Below are positions 26,319-35,414 of a stretch of DNA of 64,000 bases, one piece after another. Source of the stretch: Lapidilactobacillus wuchangensis (GTDB taxonomy: Bacteria > Bacillota > Bacilli > Lactobacillales > Lactobacillaceae); assembly GCF_003946645.1 (NCBI RefSeq), contig NZ_RHOU01000003.1:1-64000 (forward strand). Direction: 5' to 3'. The translations under genes were made by a program, and so were the position numbers. Positions within the stretch are counted from its first letter, which is position 1. The number at the start of each line of letters is the position of its first letter. The notes under the pieces are model-generated. The model saw nothing but the letters and a program-made list of their open reading frames with translations. It had not been told where the DNA came from and searched no databases.

Positions 26319-27805
26319 TAATTATCCGCTCCATCAATTAAACCCTTGAATAAGCCATAAACAAATTTTTCAGCATCAAAGGCCTGTAAATCACCGACAT
26401 GTTCACCTAAGCCCACTAATTTCACTGGTAAATGCAATTCATTACGAATGGCAATGACGATGCCACCTTTGGAACTACCATCTAATTTAGTCAGGACGAT
26501 TCCAGTCACATCGGTTGTTTCTTGGAATTGCTTTGCCTGACTCAAGGCGTTTTGCCCCGTCGATGCATCCAAAACTAACAGCACTTCTTGAGGAGCTTCT
26601 GGCAATTCGCGGACAATCACTCGCTTCATTTTAGCCAACTCATTCATTAAGTTGACTTTATTTTGTAAGCGACCAGCCGTATCGACTAATAACACGTCAT
26701 AATCTTCGGCTTTGGCTTTCTTAACAGCTTCGAACACAACTGAAGCTGGGTCAGCGCCAGGTTCTGATTTAACAATATCAACATCAACACGGCGGGCCCA
26801 CTCTGCTAACTGCTCAATGGCCCCCGCCCGGAAAGTGTCACAAGCAGCTAACAGCACTTTTTTTCCTTCAGCTTTTAATTGGGCTGACAACTTGCCAACA
26901 GTGGTCGTCTTACCAGCACCATTAACACCAACAAATAGGAAAACCGTTGGGCCAGCTGCTGGCGCTGCAAAATGTAATTGATTGTCTTCTTCGGCGCCAG
27001 CATCGCCGTATAAATCGACCATTTTTTCAACAATGACCAAGCCAACTTGCTTCTTGGTTTTGGCATTTTGTAATTTAACTTCGTCTCGCAATTGATTACT
27101 GATCGTCATTGCAGTTTCAAAACCAACATCGGCCTCAATCAACATTTCTTCCAGATTTTCGAAGAAATCTTCATCAACCGAACGGAAGCCAGCTAAGAAC
27201 TCATTTAACCGAGCAGCAAAGCCATGACGACTTTTCGCTAAACCACGATCATAATCAGTTGCAGCTGACGTGCTTGTGGCCACTGTTGCGGCCGTCTCTG
27301 ACGAAGCTGTTTCTGCTGCGGTCGATGTCACGGGTTCAGCCGGTTCAGACTGTTGCGAACTGCTAGTCGGAGTTGCTTGGGCCTCATCTGTGGAACCACT
27401 GTCCGAGGCCGTGTTTGGCGCTGATTCTGCCGGCTGTGCTTCGGATGTTGACTGGAAATCAACCGTGGTTGCAGCAGTTGCTTGGGCCTGCTCAACCTGA
27501 TCAGCAACCGATTCAGACTGATCAGCTGCTGTTTTAGTAGTAGTTGTTGTAATTGAGTCAGCTTTTGAGTCAGTTTCCGGCGTTGCTTCTGTGGCTGTTG
27601 TCGGTGTTTCAGAAGTTGCGGCTGGCTGTTGTTGATCACTTGCCGCATTTTGTTCAGTTGTTACTTGGTTTTGGCTATCAGTTGTGGCAGCAGCTGGTTC
27701 ATCACTTGCTTGAGATTGAACACCTTCACTATCTTTCTTAGCTGTCGGTGTTTCTTCGGCTTTACCGCCACCAAATGCTTTCTTTACCCGATCAAAAAAT
27801 CCCAT
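26318..27805 (-). CDS. ftsY: SRP receptor FtsY
   Basis: 495 residues. A long N-terminal acidic/Ser-Thr-Ala-Gln-rich domain (about residues 15-185) precedes the NG domain, with GVNGAGKTTTVGKLSA, DTFRAGA, DTAGR and TKLDGSSKGG. It receives SRP-ribosome complexes at the membrane. The A domain is much longer than in B. subtilis, which is common in lactobacilli. Its low-complexity DNA produces open frames on other strands that are not genes. GGAGGAG precedes the ATG. Confidence 0.97.
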   Translation of the reverse strand: MGFFDRVKKAFGGGKAEETPTAKKDSEGVQSQASDEPAAATTDSQNQVTTEQNAASDQQQPAATSETPTTATEATPETDSKADSITTTTTKTAADQSESVADQVEQAQATAATTVDFQSTSEAQPAESAPNTASDSGSTDEAQATPTSSSQQSEPAEPVTSTAAETASSETAATVATSTSAATDYDRGLAKSRHGFAARLNEFLAGFRSVDEDFFENLEEMLIEADVGFETAMTISNQLRDEVKLQNAKTKKQVGLVIVEKMVDLYGDAGAEEDNQLHFAAPAAGPTVFLFVGVNGAGKTTTVGKLSAQLKAEGKKVLLAACDTFRAGAIEQLAEWARRVDVDIVKSEPGADPASVVFEAVKKAKAEDYDVLLVDTAGRLQNKVNLMNELAKMKRVIVRELPEAPQEVLLVLDASTGQNALSQAKQFQETTDVTGIVLTKLDGSSKGGIVIAIRNELHLPVKLVGLGEHVGDLQAFDAEKFVYGLFKGLIDGADN

Positions 27806-27829
27806 TAGGCTCCTCCTAAAATCAAATCG

Positions 27830-30800
27830 TTATTGAGCAATTTGTTGCTCAATGTCCGTCAGTGAAACACTAATAATCTTTGAGACGCCAGACTCTTGCA
27901 TCGTGACCCCATAAAGGCGGTCAACCTTGACCATGGTTCCTTTTCGATGCGTAATCACAATAAATTGCGTTTGTTGCTCGTAGTGCTGCAAATAATTGGC
28001 AAAACGATCAACATTAGCTTCATCCAAGGAAGCCTCCACCTCATCGAGAATACTAAATGGCGCTGGCCGAACTTTCAAAATCGCGAATAACAAAGTAATC
28101 GCCGTTAAAGCCCGCTCGCCACCTGATAACAGACTTAAATGCTGCAACTTCTTGCCAGGTGGCTCGGCGTTAATTTCAATCCCAGTGGTCAACGGATCAT
28201 TTTCATCCGTCAGTTCCAGTTCAGCCTTGCCGCCACCAAACATCTTCGGGAAAATATCCTGAAAAGCTTGGTTAACCGCAGTAAAGGTTGTTTGGAACCG
28301 TCGACTAACCTCTTGATCCATTTCAGCCATTGTGGCCAATAATTGTTGCCGTGCCGCAATTAAGTCAGCTTGTTGCTTTGCTAAAAATTGATAACGCTCA
28401 TTAACTTCAGCAAATTCGGCAATAGCATCTAGATTGACCTGGCCAATGTCCGCTAAAGCTAACTTCACTAACTTTAGCTGCCGTTGTAATTCAGGCAAGG
28501 TCAGTTCCTGCTCTTGCGCTTGCTGATACGCCGCTTCAAAACTAAGTTGGTAATCTTCGCTTAAGTGGGTCAACCGTTGGGTCATGGCTGTTTTCAATGA
28601 GTTGACGGCAACTGCCACTTGCTCTTGTTCTTTAGCAGTTTGTTTTTGCAATTGATAGCAACGTTCCGCTTCTGGTTCCAATTGCGTCAATTCTTGATTA
28701 GCCGCAGTTCGTTCAGCTTGACTCTTTTCTAAAGTAGCCTGGTTAGTGGCAATTTCCGTGGTTAAATCAGCCAATTGCTGTTTAATGGCATCAATATCTA
28801 GTTTACTTTGCGAGGCGGTTGCCGTTAAATCAGCTAGGGATTGTTGCAATTGCTGTTGGCGCTCAGTTTGTTGTTGCACCGTTTGTTCTTGACGATGAGC
28901 CAAGTCCTGCTGGTTTTTTAAAGTCGTATTGACAACTGCTAGCTGCGTCTTAAGTTCACTAATTTCACCAGTCAGCGTTTCCTTTTGACTATTAAAGTTA
29001 GTCAACCGTTCTTGTAACTGATCAATTTGCGTCTGCATTTGGGTCACTTGTTGGGCCAAACGCACCTGCTGATCCTTGGCAGTGGCAATTTGCTTGGTTA
29101 AATCAGTCTGTTCATCAGTTAACCGCTTAGCCGTCAATTGGCCTACTTGTTGTTCACGCTGCAAACGTGCCAACTGTTCTTGTTCTTGATGACTCTGATC
29201 TTGAACATGGCTTAATGCCAATTGTTGCTTCTGCTGAGCCTGTTCTGCCACGGTAATTGCTTCACTGGCTGCTAGTTGTTGCTGTTTCGTAATTGCCAGG
29301 TGATCTTTTTTCTGATTCAATTCCTGCTGCAAGTTCTTTAATTGCTGTTGTTGTTGCTGTAATTCTTGCTGCCGATTCAGCAGGCCCTGACCTTGCTGTT
29401 TGATCCGGCCACCAGTCATTGCCCCACCTGGTGATAAAATATCGCCTTCCAAAGTAACAATTCGCGTTTGAAAATGAATTGCCTTGGCAATCACAGTGGC
29501 TTCAGCCAAATCAGTGGCAACAATGACGTTACCTAACAAATGTTGAAGAATTTTTTCCAAGCCAGGCGCAATTTTAATTAATTCGGCGCCAACGCCTAGA
29601 AAACCTGGTAACTGTTGCGCCGTGTGTAAGGTGGTCGTCGCAATTGACCGGCTTTGAATAGTGGTTAAGGGCAGAAAGGTAGCGCGTCCCAATCGTCGTT
29701 CTTTAAGAAAACGAATCGCAGCACTGGCACTTTGGGTATCCACACAAACCACTTGCTGTAATTGAGCGCCTAATACCTGTTCAATGGCCACTTGATAACG
29801 ACTGGGTACTGACAAGAGATCAGCCACTGCCCCTTTAAGTCCTGGCAATTGATTTTGCGGATTTAAAACTGCGCGAACACCAAGATAGAAGCCGCTGTGA
29901 TCATTGGTCACTTCTTGCAAGCTTTGGTAGCGCGCTTTTAATTGCTGAAATTGTTCCAGTTGCTGGTACCAAGCTTGTTGCTCATTATTTGTCGCCGCTT
30001 CCAACTGTTTAAATGCTGTTTTGGCGGTTTGTAATTGCGTCACTTGTTGGTCCAACGCGGCCTGTAAGTCGGCAAGTTGTTGTTGTAACTGTTGACAAAC
30101 TTGCTCTTGTTTCGTTAACTGATCAGCTTGATCGGTTTGGGCAGTGGTTTGTTGAGCCAGCTGATTGGTCAAGCGTGTCTGCTGGTCTTGCAAATGAACC
30201 AATTCGTTACGATTAGTCGTCTGTTGTTGCAAAAGCTCAATGTAATCGCCACGACGTTGACTCAAGCGGGTGGCCAAGTCATCCTGATTTTCATTTAACT
30301 GGGTTTGCAATTGCTTTAATTGTTCTTGTAGCGACTGCTGTTGTTTGGTGGCAGCGACCACATTCGCCTGAGTGGCCGTTAAATTAGCCGTTTGTTGTGT
30401 CAAACTGGTGGCCAATTCAGCTAACTGCTGCTGGGTCGTCGTCAAACTTGTATCATGATAGCTTGAGCGTTCAGTCGTTAACGAAACCTGACCTTTTAGC
30501 TGTTCCTGCTGACGCGTTTTCTCTAACAAGGTCTGTTGTTGAGTCTCAATTTGTTGATTAATGGTGGCCAAGCGTTGCCGCAATTCTGTGACATTTTGAT
30601 TAGCTTGTTGCGCTTGCTGGTCAATTTTATCGGAAATTTGTTGCAATTCCGCTTGGCGAGTCTGTTTAGCTGTTTGTTGCTGTTGTAAATCTGCTAATTC
30701 TAAAGCTAATATTTGTTGATCTAATTGATCATACTGCTTTTTTTGCCGCTGATAATCAGTCGCAAGGCTGGCTTGTTGCCGTAAAGGTTCAATCCGCCCT

Positions 30801-31396
30801 TTTAACTCGGCATAAATATCCGCAACCCGATTGAGATTTTCATTGGTGGTGGCCAACTCTGACTCTGCCTGTTGCTTTTGTTGCTTATATTTATAAACCC
30901 CAGCGACTTCTTCAATAATCATTCGCCGCTCTTCTGGCTTACTATTGAAGATTTCTTCGACTCGTCCTTGGGAAATAATTGAAAAAGAGGCCTTGCCCAT
31001 GCCCGCATCGAGAAATAAATCACTAATATCACGTAAGCGACAACTTTTCTGATTTAAATAGAATTCACTGGTACCGTCACGAAAAAGCCGCCGAGTAACC
31101 GACACTGTCGATTGCTCCGTAGCTAGTTCGTGGTCATGATTATCAAAGACTAAGGTAACTTCGGCGCGATTTAAGGGCTCGCGTAAGGCACTACCAGCGA
31201 AAATAACATCAGGCATATGACTGCCCCGTAAACTTTTCGCCGATTGTTCGCCCATCACCCAGCGAATGGCTTCAGTAATATTACTTTTGCCACTACCATT
31301 GGGCCCGACAATACCAGTAACGCCAGTTGTAAATTCAATCGTGGTCTTATCAGCAAACGATTTAAATCCATTAATAATTAGTGATTTTAGTGGCAT
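27830..31396 (-). CDS. smc: Chromosome segregation/condensation ATPase SMC
   Basis: 1188 residues. N-terminal Walker A GPNGSGKSN; long Gln-rich coiled coil; hinge domain around residues 505-665 (ending AMTGGRIKQQ); second coiled coil; C-terminal ABC signature LLSGGERALTA and Walker B FSILDEVEASLD. It forms the condensin complex with ScpA/ScpB. It starts 12 bp after rnc. Gln richness exceeds that of Bacillus SMC, in line with other lactobacilli. Confidence 0.98.
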   Translation of the reverse strand: MPLKSLIINGFKSFADKTTIEFTTGVTGIVGPNGSGKSNITEAIRWVMGEQSAKSLRGSHMPDVIFAGSALREPLNRAEVTLVFDNHDHELATEQSTVSVTRRLFRDGTSEFYLNQKSCRLRDISDLFLDAGMGKASFSIISQGRVEEIFNSKPEERRMIIEEVAGVYKYKQQKQQAESELATTNENLNRVADIYAELKGRIEPLRQQASLATDYQRQKKQYDQLDQQILALELADLQQQQTAKQTRQAELQQISDKIDQQAQQANQNVTELRQRLATINQQIETQQQTLLEKTRQQEQLKGQVSLTTERSSYHDTSLTTTQQQLAELATSLTQQTANLTATQANVVAATKQQQSLQEQLKQLQTQLNENQDDLATRLSQRRGDYIELLQQQTTNRNELVHLQDQQTRLTNQLAQQTTAQTDQADQLTKQEQVCQQLQQQLADLQAALDQQVTQLQTAKTAFKQLEAATNNEQQAWYQQLEQFQQLKARYQSLQEVTNDHSGFYLGVRAVLNPQNQLPGLKGAVADLLSVPSRYQVAIEQVLGAQLQQVVCVDTQSASAAIRFLKERRLGRATFLPLTTIQSRSIATTTLHTAQQLPGFLGVGAELIKIAPGLEKILQHLLGNVIVATDLAEATVIAKAIHFQTRIVTLEGDILSPGGAMTGGRIKQQGQGLLNRQQELQQQQQQLKNLQQELNQKKDHLAITKQQQLAASEAITVAEQAQQKQQLALSHVQDQSHQEQEQLARLQREQQVGQLTAKRLTDEQTDLTKQIATAKDQQVRLAQQVTQMQTQIDQLQERLTNFNSQKETLTGEISELKTQLAVVNTTLKNQQDLAHRQEQTVQQQTERQQQLQQSLADLTATASQSKLDIDAIKQQLADLTTEIATNQATLEKSQAERTAANQELTQLEPEAERCYQLQKQTAKEQEQVAVAVNSLKTAMTQRLTHLSEDYQLSFEAAYQQAQEQELTLPELQRQLKLVKLALADIGQVNLDAIAEFAEVNERYQFLAKQQADLIAARQQLLATMAEMDQEVSRRFQTTFTAVNQAFQDIFPKMFGGGKAELELTDENDPLTTGIEINAEPPGKKLQHLSLLSGGERALTAITLLFAILKVRPAPFSILDEVEASLDEANVDRFANYLQHYEQQTQFIVITHRKGTMVKVDRLYGVTMQESGVSKIISVSLTDIEQQIAQ

Positions 31397-31408
31397 GAAT
31401 CATCCAAC

Positions 31409-32116
31409 CTATTCCTCGTTAATAACATGATACTTCAATAATGCACTCTTAGCAGCAGCCTTCTCAGCTGTTTTCTTATTCTTACCTTCACCTTTAGTGA
31501 CCAACTTACCGTCGACTTGTAGCTCGACAATAAACTGCTTATCATTTTCATCACCAACGGTATCTAACACAACGTATTCAATTTGGCGTTCGCCATCACG
31601 CTGCAGATATTCCTGCAATCTGGTTTTAAAGTCCACATCAGAGGAATATTGTCCAGCGTCAATTTTAGGAAATAGGATTTGTTTCAAGAAAGCAACCACA
31701 GCTGGCATCCCTTGATCAAGATACAGCGCACCATTGAAGGCTTCCCAAACATCTTCCAAAAGGCTTGGCCGTTCCCGTGAACCCATTCGTTCTTCGCCAA
31801 CACCTAAATTAATATACGGTTTAAAACCGGCTTCCAAAGCTAAACTACAAAAACTTGAAGACTTGACAATTGCTGCCCGCATTCGGGTCAATTTGCCTTC
31901 AGGTAAATGCTGATAATTCTCAAACAAATAATCAGAAACGGCTAACTCCATCACGGCGTCGCCTAAAAACTCCAATCGCTCGTAATTACCATAACCTAGC
32001 TCTTTATTTTCATTAGCAAAAGAGGCGTGCGTAAAGGCAGCATCTAATAAAGATAAGTCTTTAAACTCCACACCATATTTTGCTCGTAAAGCCGTCGTAA
32101 ATTCGGCAGCTACCAT
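31409..32116 (-). CDS. rnc: Ribonuclease III
   Basis: 235 residues. The catalytic RIII signature is ERLEFLGDAVMEL, with a further Glu in LLEDVWEAFNGALYLD. The C-terminal dsRNA-binding domain ends in 'GEGKNKKTAEKAAAKSALLKY'. It processes rRNA precursors and structured RNAs. Classical position before smc. Confidence 0.97.
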   Translation of the reverse strand: MVAAEFTTALRAKYGVEFKDLSLLDAAFTHASFANENKELGYGNYERLEFLGDAVMELAVSDYLFENYQHLPEGKLTRMRAAIVKSSSFCSLALEAGFKPYINLGVGEERMGSRERPSLLEDVWEAFNGALYLDQGMPAVVAFLKQILFPKIDAGQYSSDVDFKTRLQEYLQRDGERQIEYVVLDTVGDENDKQFIVELQVDGKLVTKGEGKNKKTAEKAAAKSALLKYHVINEE

Positions 32117-32192
32117 AAAACCTCACTCCTTAATTGATGACATCAGAATTATCGTCAAATCCTGACGCTAACTATTTCAATTATACCTTAAA

Positions 32193-33968
32193 TTAACGTT
32201 TTTGTGAGGTTACACTGACGTTTTCCCAACGGACAGTTGGGGCCAGTGAAAATCCCTTAACACGGCGATTAACAGCTCGAACATCGTAGCTACCAGTTGT
32301 TGGTACCACATAAGCCGCTTGATTCATATAAGTTTGCCAAGCCCGAAACGCTTCAATACGTTTGGTGGAATCAAAAGCACTGACGTCGTCAATTTCGGCT
32401 AATAATTGATTATTCTTTTTCGTCACAAAGCGCCCAAAATTAAAATTGGCGGTTTCTGAATATAAATCGGCTGGTGATGGTTCAGTTGAAAGATCCCAAC
32501 CAGCCTCAAAGAAATCAATATCGGCGTCATCATTCATTAACTTATCATAAAAACTATTGGCCTCTAATAAGCGCCCGGCAGTTAATTTCACATTCAAGCC
32601 AAGTTTATGCCACTCAGCCAAATAAGTCTGGACCATTTCTTCTTTATGCGTACTATCTTGTTTCACTGCAAAATGAAGGACTAACGGTTTGCCATTAGGC
32701 TGCACGCGCCACTTACCTGATTTACGGTAACCGGCTTGATCCAATAATTTTGCGGCCTTGGCAGGATCATAGTCATAGCTGGCGGCTTGATCGTTGTAAT
32801 ACTGCTTGAAGGCCCGAGGAATTAAAGTATTGATTTTAAATTGCCAGCCGTTGGTATACTTTCGGGCAACACCGTCAACATCCATACTATAAATAATTGC
32901 TTGCCGTAAAGCTTTTGATTGTAGTTTACTCTTAGTATTCATCACATTTTTGCCATCACGATAGCGGCCCATTTTAAAGGCTAAGTAACGGTAACTCAAT
33001 GATTTATCGCCAATGAATTTAATATGCGCATCATTTTGTAAATCAGTAAATTGATCTCCGGCGACGGTGGCCACATCATATTGATGCTTTTGCATCACTT
33101 GGGCCACCGAATTAGGTGAGACAACATTAAAAGTAATCGACGCTAACTGCGGCTTACGGCCATAATAATATGGATTAGGTACCCAGGTTACTAATTGGCC
33201 GCTTTCGACGTGTTTGACTTGATAAGGGCCATAATACAAAGGCGTCTTGCGAATCTGATCACTGGCCAGCACTTGATCAAAGGGGATCTGCTTAAGCTGA
33301 TGACTGGGACTAGCATACTCCCAGAAATAACCATTACCACTTTGCGTCATCCCCGGCTTCATCGCCAAGTAATGAATCACTACTTGATTACCTTGAGCAC
33401 CATTGGGCAGGTCAATCCCAGAAATATGATCAGCTTGACCAGTATGATAAGCTGTCATTCCCACAATTTGTGCCAGTGAATTAGTGTAACGCTGACTTTG
33501 ACTTTTAGGATTGGCAATCAACAAATAAGAATACAGCACATCTTCAGCTACCAATGATTGACCGTCGGACCAGCGCACATTTGGATTAATGGTGATCGTC
33601 ACAGTTTTAGCGTCGATATTTAATCTTAAATTAGCGGCGCCACCATCAATGATGCGGTAATTATCATCAAATTTAAATAAAGGTTCATTGCCGGGATCAG
33701 CCACGACTTCATCATTTTTATCAGTGACAAAAGCCTCATTGAAGATGCCCTTAAACGGTGACCAAGACACCAAAGCATACTTAAAATGACCGCCCTTAAT
33801 TGCAGGTTGTCCATTATGAACTCCGATTGGCAGTTTTGCCAAAGTCGCGCCCTGATACTGATTCGTGGTCTTAGCTGAATTGTCATGGTTCTGGCAACCA
33901 GCTAACAAAATTGTTCCTACACAGACAGCAGCTAAGCAGCCGAGCCACCCAGTCTTCCATTTCATCAT
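32193..33968 (-). CDS. Oligopeptide-binding lipoprotein, OppA-like (SBP_bac_5)
   Basis: 591 residues. A type II signal peptide ends in ILLAGC (lipidated Cys about residue 25). The SBP_bac_5 fold is visible in 'VRWSDGQSLVAEDVLYSY', 'YYGRKPQLASITFNVV' and 'LRQAIIYSMDVDGVARKY'. It binds peptides outside the membrane for an Opp-type ABC transporter whose other genes are not here, so it is an orphan binding protein. AAGGGG precedes the ATG. It sits between acpP and rnc, normally adjacent genes, and has its own downstream spacing. Confidence 0.88.
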   Translation of the reverse strand: MMKWKTGWLGCLAAVCVGTILLAGCQNHDNSAKTTNQYQGATLAKLPIGVHNGQPAIKGGHFKYALVSWSPFKGIFNEAFVTDKNDEVVADPGNEPLFKFDDNYRIIDGGAANLRLNIDAKTVTITINPNVRWSDGQSLVAEDVLYSYLLIANPKSQSQRYTNSLAQIVGMTAYHTGQADHISGIDLPNGAQGNQVVIHYLAMKPGMTQSGNGYFWEYASPSHQLKQIPFDQVLASDQIRKTPLYYGPYQVKHVESGQLVTWVPNPYYYGRKPQLASITFNVVSPNSVAQVMQKHQYDVATVAGDQFTDLQNDAHIKFIGDKSLSYRYLAFKMGRYRDGKNVMNTKSKLQSKALRQAIIYSMDVDGVARKYTNGWQFKINTLIPRAFKQYYNDQAASYDYDPAKAAKLLDQAGYRKSGKWRVQPNGKPLVLHFAVKQDSTHKEEMVQTYLAEWHKLGLNVKLTAGRLLEANSFYDKLMNDDADIDFFEAGWDLSTEPSPADLYSETANFNFGRFVTKKNNQLLAEIDDVSAFDSTKRIEAFRAWQTYMNQAAYVVPTTGSYDVRAVNRRVKGFSLAPTVRWENVSVTSQKR

Positions 33969-34029
33969 TTAAAGCCCCTTACCAATTCAAATCTCAAAAA
34001 ACGTCTCGTCCTTCAAGTTAATAACATAA

Positions 34030-34064
34030 AATAACGAACAATTCGCGAAGAATTGCTCGTTATT
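34030..34064 (-). terminator. Terminator after acpP
   Basis: AATAACGA-CAATTC and GAATTG-TCGTTATT form a stem with one mismatch around a 5-nt loop. On the minus strand it is followed by TTTTA. It separates the plsX-acpP operon from the inserted OppA-type gene. Confidence 0.75.
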
Positions 34065-34141
34065 GTCGTGCCGTGTCAGCGACTTGCTCGTCTAAAAACT
34101 ACTGGCAACATTAGCGAGTAGCCAATTCGCTTTGCAGGCAA

Positions 34142-34387
34142 TTATTTGGTTTGGTGAGCAAACACATAGTCAACAGCATCGCCAACAGTTTCTAATTTCT
34201 CAGCATCGTCATCAGGAATTTCGCCACCGAAAGTATCCTCTAATTCCAACACAAATTCAACTAAGTCAATTGAATCTGCAGCCAAATCACTTTTGATATT
34301 GGTTGCTGCAGTAATTGATTCTGGATCAACTTCAAAGCGGTCAGCGATTAATTGGCTGATTTTTTGTAAAATTTCTTCTTTAGACAT
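34142..34387 (-). CDS. acpP: Acyl carrier protein
   Basis: 81 residues, acidic. 'AADSIDLVEFVLELED' carries the Ser that receives 4'-phosphopantetheine. It shuttles acyl chains in fatty-acid and phospholipid synthesis and works with PlsX, encoded just upstream. GGAGG before the ATG. Confidence 0.95.
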   Translation of the reverse strand: MSKEEILQKISQLIADRFEVDPESITAATNIKSDLAADSIDLVEFVLELEDTFGGEIPDDDAEKLETVGDAVDYVFAHQTK

Positions 34388-34397
34388 GATGGTCCTC

Positions 34398-35399
34398 CTA
34401 TTTGATCGGATTTGCTTTTAGAAAAGCAATCATCTGATGAATCGTTTGTTGCTGTAACATTTCTCGAATCTGACCAATGGTTGAGACCACTGCGCCCTCG
34501 TCGGAACCACCGTGAGTCTTAATAACTGGCGCATTGACCCCGAGTAAAACCGCACCACCATTAGCCGAAGTACTAAATTTGGTCTTGATTTGACCCAGGG
34601 CTGGCTTAATCATTAGGGCCCCTAGTTTAGCCCTGGTCCCACTATTAAGCAAGGCTAATTTAATTTGCTTCATCAGCAAGCTGGCCATCCCTTCAGTTGC
34701 TTTCAAGACGGCATTACCCGTAAAGCCATCAGTCACAATGACATCAGCCTTATTGGTCAACAAATTACCTGCCTCAATATTCCCCACAAAATTCAGAGCC
34801 GTATTGGCTTGTAATCGTTGATAAACTTCTTGATGCAGACTGTCGCCCTTATCAAACTCAGTCCCATTATTTAAGAGACCAATTCGTGGTTGCGCAATTT
34901 TACGAATATCACGAGCATAAATTGATCCCATAATGGCCCATTGTTCCAGGTAACTAGCCTTACTTTCAGCGTTAGCCCCAGCATCTAATAAATTGACGAC
35001 ATTGCTAACATCAGTTGTTGGCAGTGTTGGCATTAACGCTGGCCGTTCAACACCTTTGATCCGACCAATGATAAAAATCCCTGTTGCCAGAAGCGCACCG
35101 GTATTGCCCATGGAGAACAGTGCATCGGCATCACCTTGTTTCACCGCTTGCGCTGCCATGACCATCGAGGAATCTTTTTTAGTTCGAACTGCTTTAACTG
35201 GTTCGTCTTCATTAGTAATTTGACTATCAGCTTGAACAAAAGTTAACCGCGTGCCACTTTGAACGAGCGGTTTCACCCTAGCTAAATCACCAAATAAAAC
35301 AAATTCAAGATCAGGCCATTGATCGCGAGCCTGTTCGACTCCCTTGATCACGACCTCTGGCGCATGATCGCCACCCATGGCATCTACTGCTATTTTCAT
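34398..35399 (-). CDS. plsX: Phosphate acyltransferase PlsX
   Basis: 333 residues starting at MKIAVDAMGGDHAPEV. The ATG at 35408 lies against the GGGG ribosome binding site, so 35399 is preferred. It converts acyl-ACP to acyl-phosphate, the substrate of PlsY. 'NGTEFDKG' and the glycine-rich 'VTDGFTGNAVLKATEG' are characteristic. Conserved order recG-plsX-acpP. Confidence 0.96.
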   Translation of the reverse strand: MKIAVDAMGGDHAPEVVIKGVEQARDQWPDLEFVLFGDLARVKPLVQSGTRLTFVQADSQITNEDEPVKAVRTKKDSSMVMAAQAVKQGDADALFSMGNTGALLATGIFIIGRIKGVERPALMPTLPTTDVSNVVNLLDAGANAESKASYLEQWAIMGSIYARDIRKIAQPRIGLLNNGTEFDKGDSLHQEVYQRLQANTALNFVGNIEAGNLLTNKADVIVTDGFTGNAVLKATEGMASLLMKQIKLALLNSGTRAKLGALMIKPALGQIKTKFSTSANGGAVLLGVNAPVIKTHGGSDEGAVVSTIGQIREMLQQQTIHQMIAFLKANPIK

Positions 35400-35414
35400 T
35401 ATTTTCATCCCCGC

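Noticed and set aside
27270-27500. Open frames opposite and beside the ftsY N-terminal domain
   Set aside because: They arise from low-complexity Ser/Thr/Ala/Gln coding in ftsY.
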